From the NCBI GenBank assembly GCA_037439425.1, contig JBBIWA010000002.1:124001-188000 (forward strand): DNA of 64,000 nt, written 5' to 3'. This document shows, piece after piece, positions 35,889 through 44,348 of the stretch (position 1 is its first letter; the number at the start of each line of letters is the position of its first letter). This stretch comes from JBBIWA01 sp037439425 (GTDB taxonomy: Bacteria > Acidobacteriota > Blastocatellia > RBC074). The notes under the pieces were generated by a model that searched no databases, was not told the DNA's origin, and saw only the letters and a list, made by a program, of their open reading frames with translations. Both the position numbers and the translations under genes were made by a program.

Positions 35889-37793
35889 ATGGCGGATGGA
35901 TTCATTAAGTATCGCAAGCTGATCATCGCTGCTTTTCAAATCTCTCTCTTCGCCATCATATATTTACTGAGCTTCTTGCTCCGGCTCGATTACCATCTGC
36001 CGGATCACAATCGGCAGGCGTTTTATGCGACGCTGCCCATTGTGCTGGCGGTCAAGGCCATAGTCTTTTACTACTTCGGGCTCTTTCGCGGCTGGTGGCG
36101 CTATGTTGGAATGAACGATCTAGCGGACATCATCAAGGCTGCAAGCGCAAGCACGGTAGTTTCGCTGAGCCTCGTCTATTTGACCAAAGGCTTCTACGGA
36201 TTCCCGCGTTCGGTCTGGGCGATTGATTGGGTGTTGACGATCTTGGTAATTGGTGGGGTGCGTTTTGCTGTGCGCGCTTATACTGAAAGTAGTGTGGTTG
36301 AGCGCACTGGCGCACTCACGCTGATTGTGGGTGCAGGTGAAACGGGCAGCTCACTGGCGCGCCAGATGAAGAGCCAGCACAATCTGGAATACCGACCGAT
36401 CGGATTTGTGGATGACGATCGCAGCAAGGTCGGGATCAAACTGCAGGGGCTGCCAGTGCTGGGCACCACTGACGAGCTGCCCAGACTGATTCACCAGTAC
36501 GCCGTCGAGAAAGTATTGATCGCCATCGCAAGGCTGCAGGGGCGCGAGGTGGCGCGGATTGTAGACAAGTGCCATGGTCTACCAGTGGAGATTAAGATCG
36601 TGCCCACCATCGGCGACCTCCTCCGAAACAGCGGGGTTGGCCACGTCACGCTCAACCAGCTGCGCGAGATACGGATTGAAGACCTGCTCGGACGCGCCCC
36701 GGTCAGGTTGGAGGTGGCCCATATTCGCGAGAAGCTGGCTGGCCACCGCATCTTGATTACGGGCGCGGGTGGTTCAATTGGTTCGGAACTGGCGCGCCAG
36801 ATTGCGGAATTCAGACCCGCGCAACTGGTCTTGTTTGAGCGTTCGGAGAGCGATCTGCACAACCTCGAGATCCAATTGCGCGAACGCTTTGCTGAGCTTG
36901 ACCTGGTACCAGTAATTGGTGACATCACAGACCTCGAGCAGGTACAAGAGACCTTCGCCCTCTATCACCCTCAATCGGTCTTTCACGCAGCGGCTTATAA
37001 ACACGTGCCGCTGATGGAGCGGCATTTGTTGCAAGCCGTACGCAACAATGTCTTCGGGACCGTGAACGTTGCACGCGCCGCCGCCGAGACTAGGGTTGAA
37101 GACTTTCTGATGATCTCGTCAGACAAAGCAGTCAATCCGACCAGCGTCATGGGGGCGACCAAACGCGCGGCCGAATTAGTCGTCGCCGCCTTTCAGAGTC
37201 GGGGCGAGACGCGCTTTGTTTCGGTGCGCTTCGGCAATGTCCTGGGCAGCAATGGAAGCGTGCTGCCACTCTTTCGTCGCCAGATCGCTGCGCGAGGGCC
37301 GGTCACGGTCACTCACCCGGAAGTGATGCGTTACTTTATGACTCTCACCGAAGCTGTGCAGCTTGTATTACAGGCCTCGACTATGGGGCAAGGCGGGGAG
37401 ATCTTTGTCCTGGAGATGGGTGAGCCGATCAAGATCGTTGATTTAGCGCGCAAGCTAATTCGCCTCTCTGGTCTGGAACCGGACCGCGACATTGCGATCA
37501 AATTCACGGGATTGCGCCCAGGCGAGAAGCTGTTTGAAGAACTATTGATCGAAGGCGAAGACATACGGCCGACCAGACACGAAAAGATCCGTGTCTTCAG
37601 CAGCCGCCCGATTTCTTATCAACAGATCAAGCGCCGACTGGAGGCGCTTGCCGAAGCGCTCCAGCGCAAGGATGCGGCCGCTGTGCTCGATGAGCTTTGC
37701 CGACTGGTGCCGGAATACAAGCCGAGTCCGGAACTGCTGGCCTGGTGCGAGGTCAATCAATATGCTGATCGCTACCTGTTGGCTGCCAGATAA
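35889..37793 (+). CDS. CapD/FlaA1-like nucleotide-sugar dehydratase
   Basis: A 634-residue polysaccharide biosynthesis protein. Four N-terminal membrane helices (about residues 10-125) lead to a CoA-binding-like Rossmann domain (VGAGETGSSLARQ, near residue 148) and then the SDR catalytic domain (ITGAGGSIGSEL near residue 292). The usual Tyr is replaced by Met in SDKAVNPTSVMGATKRAAE, as in FlaA1/WbpM-type UDP-GlcNAc 4,6-dehydratases, and FGNVLGSNGSVLPLF follows. The ATG at 35889 has AGGGGAA 8 bases upstream. The product would be a 4-keto-6-deoxy sugar nucleotide for the surface glycan. Confidence 0.93.
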   Translation: MADGFIKYRKLIIAAFQISLFAIIYLLSFLLRLDYHLPDHNRQAFYATLPIVLAVKAIVFYYFGLFRGWWRYVGMNDLADIIKAASASTVVSLSLVYLTKGFYGFPRSVWAIDWVLTILVIGGVRFAVRAYTESSVVERTGALTLIVGAGETGSSLARQMKSQHNLEYRPIGFVDDDRSKVGIKLQGLPVLGTTDELPRLIHQYAVEKVLIAIARLQGREVARIVDKCHGLPVEIKIVPTIGDLLRNSGVGHVTLNQLREIRIEDLLGRAPVRLEVAHIREKLAGHRILITGAGGSIGSELARQIAEFRPAQLVLFERSESDLHNLEIQLRERFAELDLVPVIGDITDLEQVQETFALYHPQSVFHAAAYKHVPLMERHLLQAVRNNVFGTVNVARAAAETRVEDFLMISSDKAVNPTSVMGATKRAAELVVAAFQSRGETRFVSVRFGNVLGSNGSVLPLFRRQIAARGPVTVTHPEVMRYFMTLTEAVQLVLQASTMGQGGEIFVLEMGEPIKIVDLARKLIRLSGLEPDRDIAIKFTGLRPGEKLFEELLIEGEDIRPTRHEKIRVFSSRPISYQQIKRRLEALAEALQRKDAAAVLDELCRLVPEYKPSPELLAWCEVNQYADRYLLAAR

Positions 37794-37974
37794 CCATTGT
37801 CGGGCGAACTGATAGTTCTCCCAGCTTTCCCTGATGGATACGGTGCTGTAGTCAAGGGTGAACTAACCGCTTTGCCTGACATCTTCCGAGGAATTCTTCA
37901 TGCTGCTGCTTGCAGCGCGGGAGAAAGGGTGAAAAGTCCGCCGTCTCTGAAGTCTGATTTCCCGAGGAGTCGTC

Positions 37975-38274
37975 CCCCTCGCTTCGGACGATGCCCAGAG
38001 ACGATGAAAACCTCACGAGCGCAGGCTTGCGAGCGTGCAAGATTTTCAGTCCCAACGAGCACGCAAGGATGCGTGCTCACCCAGGGATTTCCCGAGGAGT
38101 CGTCCACTTCGTCACGACGAAGCCCTGAAAGCGATGAAAATCCCCTGCGGGCGAGACGAGCGGCGTACCCAGGGATTTCCGGAGGAGTCATTGATGTCGC
38201 TCGCGCGACGCCCTGAAAGCAATGAAAATCCATTGCGGGCGAGACGGGCAGCGTACCCAGGATTTTCGGAGGAG
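37975..38274 (+). repeat. AGGAG repeat, three tandem units
   Basis: Three consecutive units start at AGGAG 37975, 38095 and 38183, and a fourth AGGAG closes the array at 38270. Unit lengths are 120, 88 and 87 bases. The first unit has the doublet (GCAGGCTTGCGAGCGTGC 38021-38038, GCACGCAAGGATGCGTGC 38059-38076). The other two have GCGGGCGAGACG modules and no hairpins. The closing AGGAG lies 4 bases before the GTG start of the epimerase gene. Forward translations of the units have no stops in one frame and repeat the peptide ENPLRARRAAYPG. Confidence 0.9.
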
Positions 38275-38278
38275 AACT

Positions 38279-39235
38279 GTGAACCAAGTAAATCGAAAAC
38301 CGCTTTATCTGGTGACCGGCGGGGCCGGCTTCATCGGTTCCCACATCTGTGAAGCGCTGGTCAAGCGCGGTGCACGCGTGCGCGTGCTGGATAATCTGCT
38401 CACCGGCAAGCGCGCCAATCTGGCGCACTTGAGAGGGGAGATCGAATTTATCGAAGCCGATCTTCGTGACTACGAAACCACACGACACGCAGTCGAAGGA
38501 GTGAGCCTCATTTTTCATCAAGCTGCTGTCCCTTCGGTCCCGCGCTCGGTGGTTGAACCGCGCCTCAATCACGAAGCCAATGTAGATGGCACCTTCAATG
38601 TACTGATGGCCGCACGCGAAGCTCGGGTCCAACGCGTAATTTATGCTGCCTCTAGCTCGGCCTACGGAGATACGCCAGTCTTGCCGAAGAACGAAAGCAT
38701 GTTGCCCAACCCGCTTTCACCTTATGCGGCCGCCAAGCTCTTTGGCGAATATTACTGCCAGGTATTTACGCGCGTTTATGGTTTGGAGACCGTGGCGCTG
38801 CGCTACTTCAATGTCTTCGGCCCCCGCCAGGATCCATCCTCACCCTACTCAGGTGTCATCTCAAAATTCGTCACGGCGCTGCTTGCAGGAGAGCCACCAG
38901 TGATTTACGGCGATGGGGAGCAATCGCGTGATTTCACTTATATTGACAATGTGGTTGATGCCAATCTGCGCGCGGCTGAGGCGAGGCAAGCAAGCGGCGA
39001 AGTGATCAACGTGGCTACCGGTGAACGGATCACGCTCAACCAACTACTGGCGGAGTTGCAAAAAATCATCGGGACCGATCTTCAGCCGCATTATGCCGAA
39101 AAGCGCGCAGGCGACGTGCGCCATTCGCTAGCCGATATCAGCCGCGCGCGTCAATTGCTCGGTTACGAACCAACCGTCTCGCTGGCTGAAGGGTTGCGGC
39201 GTACGGTTGAGTGGTATCGTAGCAGCCGGTTCTGA
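38279..39235 (+). CDS. GalE-like NAD-dependent sugar epimerase
   Basis: A 318-residue extended SDR enzyme. The NAD-binding motif TGGAGFIGSHI is near residue 12, the catalytic triad is Ser (AASSSAYGD), Tyr and Lys (YAAAK), and LRYFNVFGPRQDPSSPYSGVISKF is the UDP-glucose/UDP-glucuronate epimerase pattern (WbpP/GalE-like). It likely supplies UDP-Gal, UDP-GalNAc or a uronic derivative to the glycan cluster upstream. The start is GTG 38279 with AGGAG 4 bases upstream, provided by the repeat; more upstream frames run inside the repeat and are not coding. It converges with the next gene and ends 8 bases from its stop. Confidence 0.92.
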   Translation: MNQVNRKPLYLVTGGAGFIGSHICEALVKRGARVRVLDNLLTGKRANLAHLRGEIEFIEADLRDYETTRHAVEGVSLIFHQAAVPSVPRSVVEPRLNHEANVDGTFNVLMAAREARVQRVIYAASSSAYGDTPVLPKNESMLPNPLSPYAAAKLFGEYYCQVFTRVYGLETVALRYFNVFGPRQDPSSPYSGVISKFVTALLAGEPPVIYGDGEQSRDFTYIDNVVDANLRAAEARQASGEVINVATGERITLNQLLAELQKIIGTDLQPHYAEKRAGDVRHSLADISRARQLLGYEPTVSLAEGLRRTVEWYRSSRF

Positions 39236-39243
39236 ATTAAGGC

Positions 39244-39840
39244 TCAGTTTCCTGGCCTCTTTGCCGCTCCCTCCTGCTCCAGCTCATTTTCCAGCGCATC
39301 CAGACGAGAATTAAGCTCTTCAAGCTTGGTTTGCTCGATTTGCAACTGAGCCATAAGCTGTGCCTCGCGCTCGCGCTGCCGCTCGTTGCGCTGCGCTTGC
39401 TGCTCCAACTGGGCTTTGAGCATCCTTTGCTCCATCTCCAACTCACTGCGGCGCACGGAGTCTGCCTCTTGATTGAGCCTGGTTTCAATCCCCTTAAGCA
39501 TCTCTGTCATCTGCGCTTGATAAGGTTTGCTCTCTACCATCTCGTTGCGGACTGCTTCCAGTTCGCGGGTGAGCCGGTCTACGCGCTCCTGCTGCGCGCG
39601 CAACCGCTCGAGCAGGATCTGTGCGCGATAGGCGGTCAAATTGTTGCGTTGAAGGGCGAGCCTGAGTTGGCGAACTTCATCGAGCAGCGCCCGGAGCATT
39701 TGCATCTGATCTGATTGCCCAGCCTGTGCAGGCGCTAGCGGTGGGCTAGCTTGCTGCGCCAGTGTTGGGCGAGGCGCCATCAGACACCAAATGGTCATCC
39801 AGAAAAGGCTAATGGAAGTCAGGCTCTTTGCTAATGTCAT
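39244..39840 (-). CDS. exported coiled-coil protein
   Basis: A 198-residue protein with a signal peptide (SLTSISLFWMTIWCLMAPRPTLA region, cleavage about residue 28) followed by a long heptad-containing coiled coil (residues about 45-190), rich in Glu, Arg, Gln and Leu, including RLRAQQERVDRLTRELEAV. No enzymatic motif is visible. It would be a periplasmic or envelope-associated helical protein of unknown role. It ends 8 bases from the epimerase gene stop, convergent with it. Confidence 0.7.
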   Translation of the reverse strand: MTLAKSLTSISLFWMTIWCLMAPRPTLAQQASPPLAPAQAGQSDQMQMLRALLDEVRQLRLALQRNNLTAYRAQILLERLRAQQERVDRLTRELEAVRNEMVESKPYQAQMTEMLKGIETRLNQEADSVRRSELEMEQRMLKAQLEQQAQRNERQREREAQLMAQLQIEQTKLEELNSRLDALENELEQEGAAKRPGN

Positions 39841-39977
39841 AGAGATCTCCTTTTCACAACTCGATCGGTCACAAGAGGTGTGTCCGCCAGCCCAAGCGTG
39901 CGGCGCGCACCTTGCTTGTGCAGCAGCTTAAGTTCTCCTTCACCGCTCGAGCTACCGGTGCAGTTCTCTTCCCCTGC

Positions 39978-40562
39978 CTACAATCTCTTCCTCATTCCCA
40001 TGGCCACGGGTTGGTAGCCCGCCTTCTCCCAGAAGCGCCGGGCGCTTTCGTTGGCGTAGAGCACGTGCAATTCGCTGGTGACGATCCCCTGATTGCGGAA
40101 CCAGTCTTCAGCCGCCGCGATCAAGGCGCGCCCTAGTGAACGGCGACGCGCTTCCGGGCGCACAAATACGCCAGCGATGTAACCGCCGATGGTCTCCACA
40201 TTCGGACGCGGGCGGCGCATCAGGAACTCATAGAGACGTCTGGCTGCAACTTCGATCACCTCTCTGAGCCAGCGCCGGTGACCGATCTCGCGGCGGTGGG
40301 GGCGGCGCCCGAAGATTACGGCTTTGACATAGCCCACCAATTCACCATCGCACTCAGCGATGAAGAAGCAGGTATTAGGTTGCAGGATCTGCTTGCGCAA
40401 CTCTTCAGCCGTGGCTGCCCAGGGAGTTAGGCGCCCGGCGTACTCATTCAGAGCTAGCTCGTGATCGAGAAGTTGGCGGGCAAGTATTGCTACTGCGGCG
40501 GCGTCAGCAACTGTAGCCGCGCGGATCACTGGCGCACCGTCCTGGGATTGAGTCTTCAACAT
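39978..40562 (-). CDS. GNAT-family acetyltransferase
   Basis: A 194-residue acetyltransferase of the GNAT superfamily. The N-terminal IRAATVADAAAVAILARQL, the AECDGELVGYVKAV strand, the acetyl-CoA loop VRPEARRRSLGRALI (a Q/R-x-x-G-x-G/A variant), and LHVLYANESARRFWEKAGY are in canonical order. The substrate is unknown. The gene is on the minus strand, divergent from the TonB-like gene, with about 120 bases between them. No partner gene indicates a role. Confidence 0.9.
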   Translation of the reverse strand: MLKTQSQDGAPVIRAATVADAAAVAILARQLLDHELALNEYAGRLTPWAATAEELRKQILQPNTCFFIAECDGELVGYVKAVIFGRRPHRREIGHRRWLREVIEVAARRLYEFLMRRPRPNVETIGGYIAGVFVRPEARRRSLGRALIAAAEDWFRNQGIVTSELHVLYANESARRFWEKAGYQPVAMGMRKRL

Positions 40563-40681
40563 AGATCAGGGATAAGGGGTTGTGAGGGCTAACTGCTGGC
40601 ACTGATCTTCATTGAGACTGTGCCACACCACAGCTTGACCCTCTGCCAAAGGATACGACATAATCGCTCAGGATTTAAGCT

Positions 40682-41617
40682 ATGATGGGATTGATTTTAA
40701 TAACCACACTGCTGGGGGCGCTGATGCTCTCTCAGGCCAGCGCGTGGCAACGACCGCAGACCAGTTATGGACCGGCAGTCAGCGCTTATCTAGCTAATCT
40801 CGATGAAGAGCTGAAGGAGCTGGAGTATGAACGGCGCCGCCGCGAGATCAGCAGCCGCGCCTATGAGCTGGCGCGGCAGCGGATCCTCATTCTGAAGCGT
40901 TACGTGGAGCGCCAGGCTGCTGTGGACCAAGAAGATCGAATCCCTGAGCTACAGGTCCTTACTGCCGACGAGTTCCCGAACCTGGCGCTCAGCACCGAGC
41001 TCGATCCTACACGGTTGCGTCCCGGGATGGTACTGGAGGGGCGGTGGAAGCTTCTCGGCATCGAGCAGCAACGCTTCTTCGTCTTCATGCAGGCTGCTGA
41101 TCGAACAGAGGGCGATCGTCGCTCGGAGACAGTCAACTATAAACCAAGAGCGTCACCACCGCTGCAGGAGGTAATCGAGACCATCGTGGTGAGAGAGCAC
41201 CTCCCTTTTGAACCTGCACGCCAGACTGAGCGTAGAGAAGAGATGACCGCGCCAAAATCGCAACCGGTTTCTCCCGCTAAAGCGCCGGAGCCGGAACTCA
41301 CTCCTCCGCGGGCCTTGAGGCTTTACGTGCCAGCCTATACGCCTGCGGCGCGCTCGCACCGGGTTGAGGGAGCACTCATCCTGAGCGCTTTGTTCCAGAA
41401 GGACGGGACTATCAGCCAGATCAAGGTGGAGCAAGGTCTTGGCTATGGACTCGATGAGCGTGCCATCGCTGCCGTGCAAAGGATTGTGTTTGAGCCAGCG
41501 CGTCTGGCGGGGCGGCCGATAGACGCGCAAGCGCAGGTGGTCTTCACCTTCGGACGTGGTGGGGTAAGTGCCCAGTTACGGGCCAGCCGGCCGGTGAGCA
41601 AACAAGACCAACCCTGA
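40682..41617 (+). CDS. TonB C-terminal domain protein
   Basis: A 311-residue protein with an N-terminal hydrophobic segment (GLILITTLLGALMLSQASA) that may be a signal peptide or anchor. The middle is charged and helical, then Pro-rich (PKSQPVSPAKAPEPELTPP). Residues about 225-300 match the TonB C-terminal domain: VEGALILSALFQKDGTISQIKVEQGLGYGLDERAIAAVQRI with FEPARLAGRPIDAQAQVVFTF. Such stand-alone TonB-like proteins are common in Acidobacteria and often act outside TonB/ExbB systems. I see no exbB/exbD nearby. Confidence 0.82.
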   Translation: MMGLILITTLLGALMLSQASAWQRPQTSYGPAVSAYLANLDEELKELEYERRRREISSRAYELARQRILILKRYVERQAAVDQEDRIPELQVLTADEFPNLALSTELDPTRLRPGMVLEGRWKLLGIEQQRFFVFMQAADRTEGDRRSETVNYKPRASPPLQEVIETIVVREHLPFEPARQTERREEMTAPKSQPVSPAKAPEPELTPPRALRLYVPAYTPAARSHRVEGALILSALFQKDGTISQIKVEQGLGYGLDERAIAAVQRIVFEPARLAGRPIDAQAQVVFTFGRGGVSAQLRASRPVSKQDQP

Positions 41618-41653
41618 AAAACCCATAGCTGCAAGTCGCAACCGGAGAGCAAG

Positions 41654-41995
41654 ATGGGACTGCTGACGCAGAGCGAAGTTTATGAACAAATCACACAGGC
41701 GCAGGCTGAAGGCAAGCGTCTAGCCGTCGCTACAATCATTACTACTTCAGGTTCGACGCCGCAACGGACGGGCGCGAAGCTGCTTGTCTTTGAAGACGGC
41801 CGGATGATGGGTACCGTCGGCGGCGGTTGCGTCGAAGCCGATGTCTGGGCTGAAGCACGCGCTGCTCTCAGTGAGAACCGGCCTCGCCTGTGTCACTTCA
41901 CGCTCCGTGATGCTCCAGATGTGCCGCCTGATGAGGAAGGTATGATCTGTGGTGGCGAGATGGAGATCTTTATTGATGTCTGGGGCCCAGAGTAA
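41654..41995 (+). CDS. XdhC/CoxI N-terminal-domain protein
   Basis: A 113-residue protein that is a stand-alone XdhC/CoxI N-terminal domain: AVATIITTSGSTPQRTGAKLLV, GTVGGGCVEADVWAEA and MICGGEMEIF. XdhC proteins bind molybdenum cofactor and help sulfurate and insert it into xanthine-dehydrogenase-family hydroxylases. The GGGC and ICGG cysteines are kept. The next gene, 30 bases downstream, encodes a longer XdhC-type protein in which these cysteines are absent, so the two may work as a pair. No hydroxylase gene is near. The start follows GGAGAG. Confidence 0.9.
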   Translation: MGLLTQSEVYEQITQAQAEGKRLAVATIITTSGSTPQRTGAKLLVFEDGRMMGTVGGGCVEADVWAEARAALSENRPRLCHFTLRDAPDVPPDEEGMICGGEMEIFIDVWGPE

Positions 41996-42025
41996 CCGAT
42001 GACTGGCTCCTGCCACTGAGAGCAC

Positions 42026-42877
42026 ATGCTGACGGCTGCTGAGATCGGCATCTGGCTAAGACGTTCGCTCGATGAAGGGCGCTCGTTGGCCATCGTTTCC
42101 CTGGTTGAACTGGAGGGGAAGCCCCCCATGGAGGTCGCGAGGTTGCTGGTGAGGGAAGATGGGGTGACGATGGGCGGGACGTTAGGCGACGGCGCATTGG
42201 ATGAACTGGCTGCGCGCCACGCGCTCACGCTTATGGCAGATGAGACTCAGGAGATCACCACCGTTCATCTCAGCAATCTCATCGCCGCCTCGGACCGCCA
42301 GTTGGCAACACAGGAGCTGAGCAAGCGCTTCCGAGGCGCGCGTTTGCTGTTTGAAATCTCCCGCCCGCCGCTGGAACTCGTCATTTGTGGTGGTGGTCAC
42401 GTGGGACAGGCAGTGGCGAAGTTCGGCCGGCTGCTCGATTTTCGCGTGACCGTGATTGATGATCGAGCCGATTTTGCTTCGCGCGAACGATTCCCGGACC
42501 CGCAGATCAGGTTGCTGGCGGATGATTTTACCAAGGCGCTGCGTTCATTGAAGATCACTCCGGCTACTCACATCGTCATTGTCACTCGCGGCCACAAACA
42601 CGATGAGCTCTGCTTGCGCGAAGTCGTCGGCCAGCCCGCGCGGTATATCGGTATGATCGGCAGCCGCCGGCGCACCACCACGATCCGCGCCATGTTGCAG
42701 CGCGACGGCATCCCGGCTGAACAGTTGCGGCGCGTGCACGCCCCAATAGGTCTGGACATCGGAGCACAAACGCCCGAAGAGATCGCGCTAGCCATTCTCG
42801 CTGAAATCGTGCTGCTGCGCCGCGGCGGCAGCGGGCAGCCCAAAAGCGCTGAAGGCCCGATGGCGCGTGCCCGCTGA
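42026..42877 (+). CDS. XdhC-family protein, degenerate N-domain
   Basis: A 283-residue XdhC-type protein. The C-terminal half (from about residue 115) is the canonical XdhC Rossmann domain: LVICGGGHVGQAVAKFG, VIDDRADFASRERFP, THIVIVTRGHKHDE, YIGMIGSRRRTTTI, and IGLDIGAQTPEEIALAILAEIV. The N-terminal domain is recognisable (LVREDGVTMGGTLGDGALDEL) but the conserved GGGC cysteine is replaced by GDGA and the second cysteine is missing. The preceding 113-residue protein supplies a canonical copy of that domain. The set would serve molybdenum hydroxylase maturation. Confidence 0.9.
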   Translation: MLTAAEIGIWLRRSLDEGRSLAIVSLVELEGKPPMEVARLLVREDGVTMGGTLGDGALDELAARHALTLMADETQEITTVHLSNLIAASDRQLATQELSKRFRGARLLFEISRPPLELVICGGGHVGQAVAKFGRLLDFRVTVIDDRADFASRERFPDPQIRLLADDFTKALRSLKITPATHIVIVTRGHKHDELCLREVVGQPARYIGMIGSRRRTTTIRAMLQRDGIPAEQLRRVHAPIGLDIGAQTPEEIALAILAEIVLLRRGGSGQPKSAEGPMARAR

Positions 42878-43236
42878 ATTGCTGACCTCCTCTGCATCCA
42901 AGCTGCGCTATGGATGGAGATTGCGTTAGCGAAACTTAGTTTGAAAAGGCCTGCCTGCCGCGCCAAGAACGGCGCAGGTGGTCCACCCAAACCTGACGGC
43001 TATGGGTGGGCTCTTCCCGGCGCGGATGACAAGAGGAATGGGAAGGCGAAAGGGAAAAGTGAGGCTCACTTTTCTCTTTCGCTTTGCTCTTTCTGCCGCG
43101 ACACTGAATCTCATTTATGAGCTAGCCACGGCCCAGGGTTTCGGGTACTATAGGTTTGGCTACGAAGGTTCAGCCCCGTTCAGACAAACAACAAACAAAT
43201 AAAAAATCTTCCCAGAGAGAGAGAGGCGATTTCAGG
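42878..43236. other. hfq upstream region with hairpin
   Basis: About 360 bases between the XdhC gene and hfq. It holds a long hairpin (43046-43082, listed separately). No coding gene is supported; short frames here overlap the hairpin and have no family similarity. AGAGAGG at 43217-43227 is the likely ribosome binding site region for hfq. Confidence 0.5.
43046..43082 (+). terminator. 16-bp hairpin between XdhC gene and hfq
   Basis: GCGAAAGGGAAAAGTG (43046-43061) pairs along its full length with CACTTTTCTCTTTCGC (43067-43082), with one G-U pair and a 5-base loop AGGCT. A TTTGCTCTTTC follows. It may end the XdhC transcript, or be a leader structure of hfq, whose start is 155 bases downstream. 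The stem is symmetric so it could also act on the other strand. Confidence 0.6.
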
Positions 43237-43542
43237 ATGGATAATGCGACCCAGTCTTCACAAAATGTTCAAGATGTCTTCCTCAACACTATCCGTCGCG
43301 ATCGGATCAACGTGACTATCTACTTGATCGGCGGGGTCAAGCTCACAGGGCGGATCCGCAGCTTCGACAAGTTCTCGGTGATATTGGAATCAGGCAATCT
43401 GGAGCAGTTGATCTTCAAGCATGCGATCTCGACCATTTCGGTGCCGCGCGGCAGCCTGCAGCACGCGCAGCCACCAGCGACACCACCGGCTGCGCCACCG
43501 CCTGCTCCTGGCGGCGAGCCCACCAACACTCCGAGTCAGTGA
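43237..43542 (+). CDS. hfq: RNA chaperone Hfq
   Basis: A 101-residue Sm-like RNA chaperone that pairs small RNAs with mRNAs. Sm1 is DVFLNTIRRDRINVTIYLIGG with KLTGRIRSFDKFSVIL, and Sm2 is the LIFKHAISTI segment (K-H in Hfq core). The C-terminal tail is Pro/Ala-rich (HAQPPATPPAAPPPAPGG). The start is ATG 43237; the frame is open further 5' but that part is not conserved. Hfq here heads a housekeeping block with tmk 67 bases downstream. Confidence 0.95.
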   Translation: MDNATQSSQNVQDVFLNTIRRDRINVTIYLIGGVKLTGRIRSFDKFSVILESGNLEQLIFKHAISTISVPRGSLQHAQPPATPPAAPPPAPGGEPTNTPSQ

Positions 43543-43609
43543 CGGATAAGGAATAACTAGTGGCCAGGCTTTTCTTTCTGTCACTCTCACTGATGACAGG
43601 CGGGCTGAG

Positions 43610-44266
43610 ATGATGCGTGGCAAGTTTATCACCTTTGAGGGGATTGACGGCTGTGGCAAGACCACACAACTGAGGATGCTCGAACGTTATCTGACAAGCA
43701 GGGGGATCCCTTTTGTCTCAACGCGCGAGCCTGGAGGTACGGAGCTGGGTAACATCATCCGCGCTGCGCTGCTTAACGTTTCGCCTCACTCGGTCGAACC
43801 ACTCGCTGAGCTGCTGCTTTTTTCGGCCGCCCGCGCTCAACATGTGCGCCAACTGATTCTCCCCTCTCTGGAGAGAGGTCAGACGGTGCTGAGCGATCGG
43901 TTCTACGACGCGACAACTGCTTATCAAGGATATGGCCGCGGTTTTGATCTGAAGCTGATTGCGGAGCTAAATAGACTGGCGACTTACGGCCTCAAGCCGG
44001 ACCTGACGCTGGTTTTCGATCTCGAAGTGGAGATTGGCTTAAAGCGCGTCGAGCGGCGTAGTGATTTCGCTGTGATCGCAGAAGAGAAGGAGCAGATCGA
44101 TCGGCTGGATCGCGAACCCTTGGAGTTCCACGAGCGCGTGCGGCGAGGCTATCTGGAAATCGCAGCGCGCGAAGGCGATCGCGTCAAAGTGATTCCCGCC
44201 TCCGGCTCAATCGATGTCACTCGCAGCTTGGTGATCGAGGCAGTGCGAGAATTGTTTGAAAAATAG
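43610..44266 (+). CDS. tmk: thymidylate kinase
   Basis: A 218-residue enzyme that phosphorylates dTMP to dTDP. The P-loop is FEGIDGCGKTTQ (about residues 8-19), the DR-x motif is TREPGGTELG, the LID-side DRFYDATTAYQG is present, and DLTLVFDLEVEIGLKR follows. The length is normal. It lies between hfq and the DNA polymerase III delta-prime gene, a frequent pairing (tmk-holB). ATG 43610 is doubled by ATG 43613; either is possible. Confidence 0.97.
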   Translation: MMRGKFITFEGIDGCGKTTQLRMLERYLTSRGIPFVSTREPGGTELGNIIRAALLNVSPHSVEPLAELLLFSAARAQHVRQLILPSLERGQTVLSDRFYDATTAYQGYGRGFDLKLIAELNRLATYGLKPDLTLVFDLEVEIGLKRVERRSDFAVIAEEKEQIDRLDREPLEFHERVRRGYLEIAAREGDRVKVIPASGSIDVTRSLVIEAVRELFEK

Positions 44267-44348
44267 TTCGTTCCTCTGCCGTCAGTTGTCCTAATGCGGT
44301 TGTGAGCCGACAACTGGCAATTAACCACTGGCAACTAACAACTGGCAA

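Noticed and set aside
37975..38274. Tandem units considered as a CRISPR array
   Set aside because: Units are 87-120 bases of mostly shared sequence, without short identical repeats and unique spacers, and no cas genes are near.
37797..38352. Open frames inside the repeat block that look protein-like
   Set aside because: They translate the repeat units; each starts or ends inside a repeat and overlaps the real start at 38279.
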